Below the pieces are notes generated by a model, which saw nothing but the letters and a program-made list of their open reading frames with translations, did not search any database and was not told the DNA's origin. Positions 5,715-7,369 of a stretch of DNA of 7,369 nucleotides are shown piece after piece. The position numbers were made by a program, and so were the translations under genes. Source of the DNA: Candidatus Margulisiibacteriota bacterium (lineage in GTDB: Bacteria > Margulisbacteria > WOR-1 > O2-12-FULL-45-9 > XYB2-FULL-48-7); the NCBI GenBank assembly GCA_028717325.1, contig JAQUOB010000057.1:1-7369 (forward strand), in the 5' to 3' direction. Every line of letters starts with the position of its first letter. Positions within the stretch are counted from its first letter, which is position 1.

Positions 5715-6049
5715 TGTTTGAGAAATTGATAAAAGAAATAGTTAAAAAAGAAAAAAAAACAGGCCGGATAGATTTAGCGTTCGTGAGGGATAAAAAAATT
5801 CAGGAATTGAACAGGCGATTTCGGGAGCAAGATAAACCGACGGACGTGCTGTCTTTTAATTACGATGATGGTAGAATCCTTGGGGATGTGATAATTTCAA
5901 GTGACACGACGGCGAGGAACGCGAAGCGATACGGCGTCGATTATCGGTCGGAAGTTAAGCGTCTGGTCATCCACGGAACACTGCACGTCCTGGGTTATGA
6001 CCACGGGAGGCGAATGAGGCATGCCGAAGAAATTTATTCAAAGTTTTAG
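5714..6049 (+). CDS. ybeY: Endoribonuclease YbeY, short form (16S rRNA 3' maturation / ribosome quality control)
   Basis: YbeY is a zinc-dependent RNase of the UPF0054 family linked to 16S rRNA 3' processing and decay of defective 70S ribosomes. The metal motif HGTLHVLGYDH supplies His87, His91 and His97. ELNRRFREQDKPTDVLSF (31-48), with its basic residues, and ILGDVIIS (55-62) are also family hallmarks. At 111 residues it is shorter than E. coli YbeY (155): it lacks the usual first strand and ends soon after AEEIYSKF. The ATG at 5714 is forced, since an in-frame TAA lies at 5702-5704. There is no strong Shine-Dalgarno. GC is about 44% by hand count against roughly 60% in neighbours, the first 60 bases are A-rich, and GATC is absent. 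The core is intact, so I call it functional but divergent. The 3' end overlaps dgkA by 29 bp. Confidence 0.92.
   Translation: MFEKLIKEIVKKEKKTGRIDLAFVRDKKIQELNRRFREQDKPTDVLSFNYDDGRILGDVIISSDTTARNAKRYGVDYRSEVKRLVIHGTLHVLGYDHGRRMRHAEEIYSKF
5744..5759 (+). other. A-rich homopolymer tract (A6-G-A9) inside ybeY
   Basis: Six A, one G and nine A run from 5744 to 5759, encoding Lys-Lys-Glu-Lys-Lys and the first base of a Thr codon. An A9 run can promote polymerase slippage or sequencing error; any single-base change would put the metal motif out of frame. The ORF is open as given. Confidence 0.6.
6005..6010 (+). promoter_or_regulatory. Shine-Dalgarno for dgkA inside ybeY
   Basis: GGGAGG ends ten bases before the ATG at 6021, inside the last codons of ybeY. 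It supports 6021 as the kinase start. The nearby ATG at 6014 is in the ybeY frame. Confidence 0.7.
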
Positions 6050-6374
6050 ATACGCGCGTCTGGGCGCGGCGCACTCCCTGCAAACCGAACGCAACATCCT
6101 GATCCATTTTGTCATCGGTTTGCTGGTCCTGGCTCTGGCCGTCTACCTTAAGGTCAGCCCGGTCGAGCTGGCCGTGATCGTACTCACGATCACCTTGGTG
6201 ATCGTGGCCGAAATGATCAACACCGCGATCGAAGAAGCAGTTGACCTGGTCAAGCCCGAACGGCATCCGCTGGCGGCCCTGGCCAAGAATATTGCGGCGG
6301 GTGCGGTGCTGACGGCGGCGATCGGATCGATCGCGGTCGGACTTTTGATCTTTATACCGAGGCTAATGAGATAA
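6021..6374 (+). CDS. dgkA: DgkA-family undecaprenol/diacylglycerol kinase with an Asp-to-Asn active-site change
   Basis: This small integral-membrane kinase (117 residues, about three membrane helices) phosphorylates undecaprenol or diacylglycerol with ATP. An amphipathic N-terminal stretch (FIQSFRYARLGAAHSLQTER) precedes helices near 25-43, 49-70 and 91-113. With an offset of 5 from E. coli numbering, Glu23, Glu64, Asn67, Glu71, Asp75 and Lys89 match Glu28, Glu69, Asn72, Glu76, Asp80 and Lys94. The next residue, normally Asp95, is Asn90 (AAT codon) in LAKNIAAGAVL. The HPLA then IAAGAVL pattern resembles the Gram-positive undecaprenol-kinase branch, and wecA and murA in the same operon fit a role in replenishing undecaprenyl phosphate; substrate choice is inference. 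The start is set by GGGAGG at 6005-6010. The final TAA shares its last A with the next ATG. Confidence 0.9.
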   Translation: MPKKFIQSFRYARLGAAHSLQTERNILIHFVIGLLVLALAVYLKVSPVELAVIVLTITLVIVAEMINTAIEEAVDLVKPERHPLAALAKNIAAGAVLTAAIGSIAVGLLIFIPRLMR

Positions 6375-7369
6375 TGACAGAAATACTGCTATTAATAATA
6401 TTTATTGCTCTGTCGGCTTTTTTCTCGGCCTCGGAAACCGCCATGACGACCATCAGCCGTCCTAAGATAGCCCAGCTGGTCGAGGCAAAAAGGCCGGGAG
6501 CGCGGACTCTGCGCAAACTGCGCGAAGACCCGGCTAAACTGCTTTCGACGATCCTGATCGGCAATAATGTGGTGAATATCAGCGCCTCGGTCCTGGCGAC
6601 GACGGTGATCACCGGCTATTTTGAGAAACTGGGCATGGCCGACGTCGGGGTCATCATCGGCGCGGCGATCGGCTTTATGACCTTGTTCCTGCTGGTCTTC
6701 GGCGAGATCACCCCCAAGACCGTGGCCATCCGCAACGCCGAGACCTGGGCGCTGTGGCTGGCGCCGCCGATGCTGGCGATCGAGTGGGTTTTGACCCCGG
6801 TGGCCTGGCTGCTGTCATTGATCAGCCGGCCGTTCATCTTTATCTTCGGCGGCAAATTGACGGAGCAGGGGCCTTTTATTTCCGAAGAAGAGATCAAGGC
6901 GCTGCTGTTCATCGGCGAGAAGGAGGGCGTGATCGAGCGCGAGGAGAGGGAGATGATCAGCTCGGTCTTTAAATTCGGCGACCTGACGGCCAGGGAGGTC
7001 ATGACCGGGCGGAGCAAGATGATCTGCGTCGAGGCCCAGGCGTCGATCGAAGAGACCGTGGCCAAGATAAAAGAGTCCGGCCATTCGCGCCTGCCGGTCT
7101 ATGACCAGAATTTTGACAACATTATCGGCGTGGTTTACGCCAAAGATCTGCTGACGGCCGACCGGTCGGATAAATTGAACGATCATTTGCGGCAGGCCCT
7201 TTTTATACCGGGCGGCAAGAAAATAAGCGATGTGATGGGACAGATGCAGGCGGAGTACAAGCATCTGGCTATTGTGGTCGATGAGTTCGGCCACACGCTG
7301 GGCCTGGTGACGCTGGAAGATCTGGTCGAAGAGATCGTGGGTGAGATCCACGACGAATATGAAAGGCGA
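6374..7369 (+). CDS. CNNM (DUF21) plus CBS-pair membrane protein, HlyC/CorC/TlyC family, C-terminus cut by window edge
   Basis: The frame stays open for 332 codons to the last base of the window, so the 3' end is missing. Residues 1-160 form the CNNM transmembrane domain: an N-terminal helix, SASETAMTTISR (18-29), LIGNNVVNIS (61-70) and VFGEITPKTVAIR (108-120). FISEEEIKALL (168-178) and the EREEREMI helix link it to a CBS pair: CBS1 about 205-262 (REVMTGR, SGHSRLPVYD) and CBS2 about 274-330 (AIVVDEFGHTLGLVTLEDLV). The C-terminal CorC/HlyC transporter-associated domain would follow outside the window. Relatives are linked to magnesium or cobalt handling; haemolysin is a historical label. E. 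coli CorC (YbeX) lacks the membrane domain, so this is the longer YfjD-like type, yet it keeps the ybeY neighbourhood. The ATG overlaps the dgkA stop by 1 bp, with GAGG 11 nt upstream. Confidence 0.9.
   Translation, partial: MTEILLLIIFIALSAFFSASETAMTTISRPKIAQLVEAKRPGARTLRKLREDPAKLLSTILIGNNVVNISASVLATTVITGYFEKLGMADVGVIIGAAIGFMTLFLLVFGEITPKTVAIRNAETWALWLAPPMLAIEWVLTPVAWLLSLISRPFIFIFGGKLTEQGPFISEEEIKALLFIGEKEGVIEREEREMISSVFKFGDLTAREVMTGRSKMICVEAQASIEETVAKIKESGHSRLPVYDQNFDNIIGVVYAKDLLTADRSDKLNDHLRQALFIPGGKKISDVMGQMQAEYKHLAIVVDEFGHTLGLVTLEDLVEEIVGEIHDEYERR

Noticed and set aside
5744..5750. AAAAAAG as a dnaX-like -1 ribosomal frameshift site in ybeY
   Set aside because: The heptamer is not phased as X XXY YYZ in the ybeY frame, and the zero-frame product already contains the complete metal motif.

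Overview
This 7.4 kb window looks like chromosomal DNA from a diderm (Gram-negative type) bacterium. It carries two enzymes of ADP-heptose synthesis (GmhA, HldD), which make a precursor of the lipopolysaccharide inner core, next to genes for UDP-GlcNAc-based glycan synthesis and peptidoglycan. GC is high, roughly 57-60% in lines I counted by hand. TAA, TAG and TGA all end genes, so the standard code applies. I cannot name the taxon. The mix of LPS-heptose genes with a Firmicutes-like undecaprenol-kinase signature suggests an uncultured or deep-branching diderm lineage, but this is a guess. I see no mobile element, RNA gene, CRISPR array or clear sign of transfer.

The layout is two divergent gene blocks fired from a 59 bp intergenic region (2271-2329). 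The leftward block (minus strand) reads gmhA, nikR, hldD, then a sugar-nucleotide-type SDR that runs off the left edge. The first three are joined by 4 bp ATGA stop/start overlaps and the SDR starts 2 nt after the hldD stop, so all four are probably co-transcribed. The unexpected member is a NikR-type metal-responsive repressor between two heptose genes.

The rightward block (plus strand) reads wecA, wecB, murA, ybeY, an undecaprenol/diacylglycerol kinase (dgkA), then a CNNM/CBS-domain membrane protein that runs off the right edge. Spacings are 3 nt, a 20 bp overlap, 23 nt, a 29 bp overlap and a 1 bp overlap, so this also looks like one operon. WecA, WecB and MurA all draw on UDP-GlcNAc, and WecA needs undecaprenyl phosphate, which the kinase can supply. 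The block therefore gathers enzymes around the UDP-GlcNAc and lipid-carrier pools, followed by the ybeY-CBS protein pairing common in bacteria.

No stretch longer than 60 bp lacks a gene. The most notable non-coding features are two overlapping, apparently (near-)leaderless extended -10 promoters between gmhA and wecA, and a four-unit heptanucleotide array (NTAAGCN) that contains both the murA stop and the first base of the ybeY start codon. GATC, and especially CGATCG, is several-fold over-represented across most of the window, with clear gaps in hldD and ybeY. The kinase has Asn where the family's active site normally has Asp.
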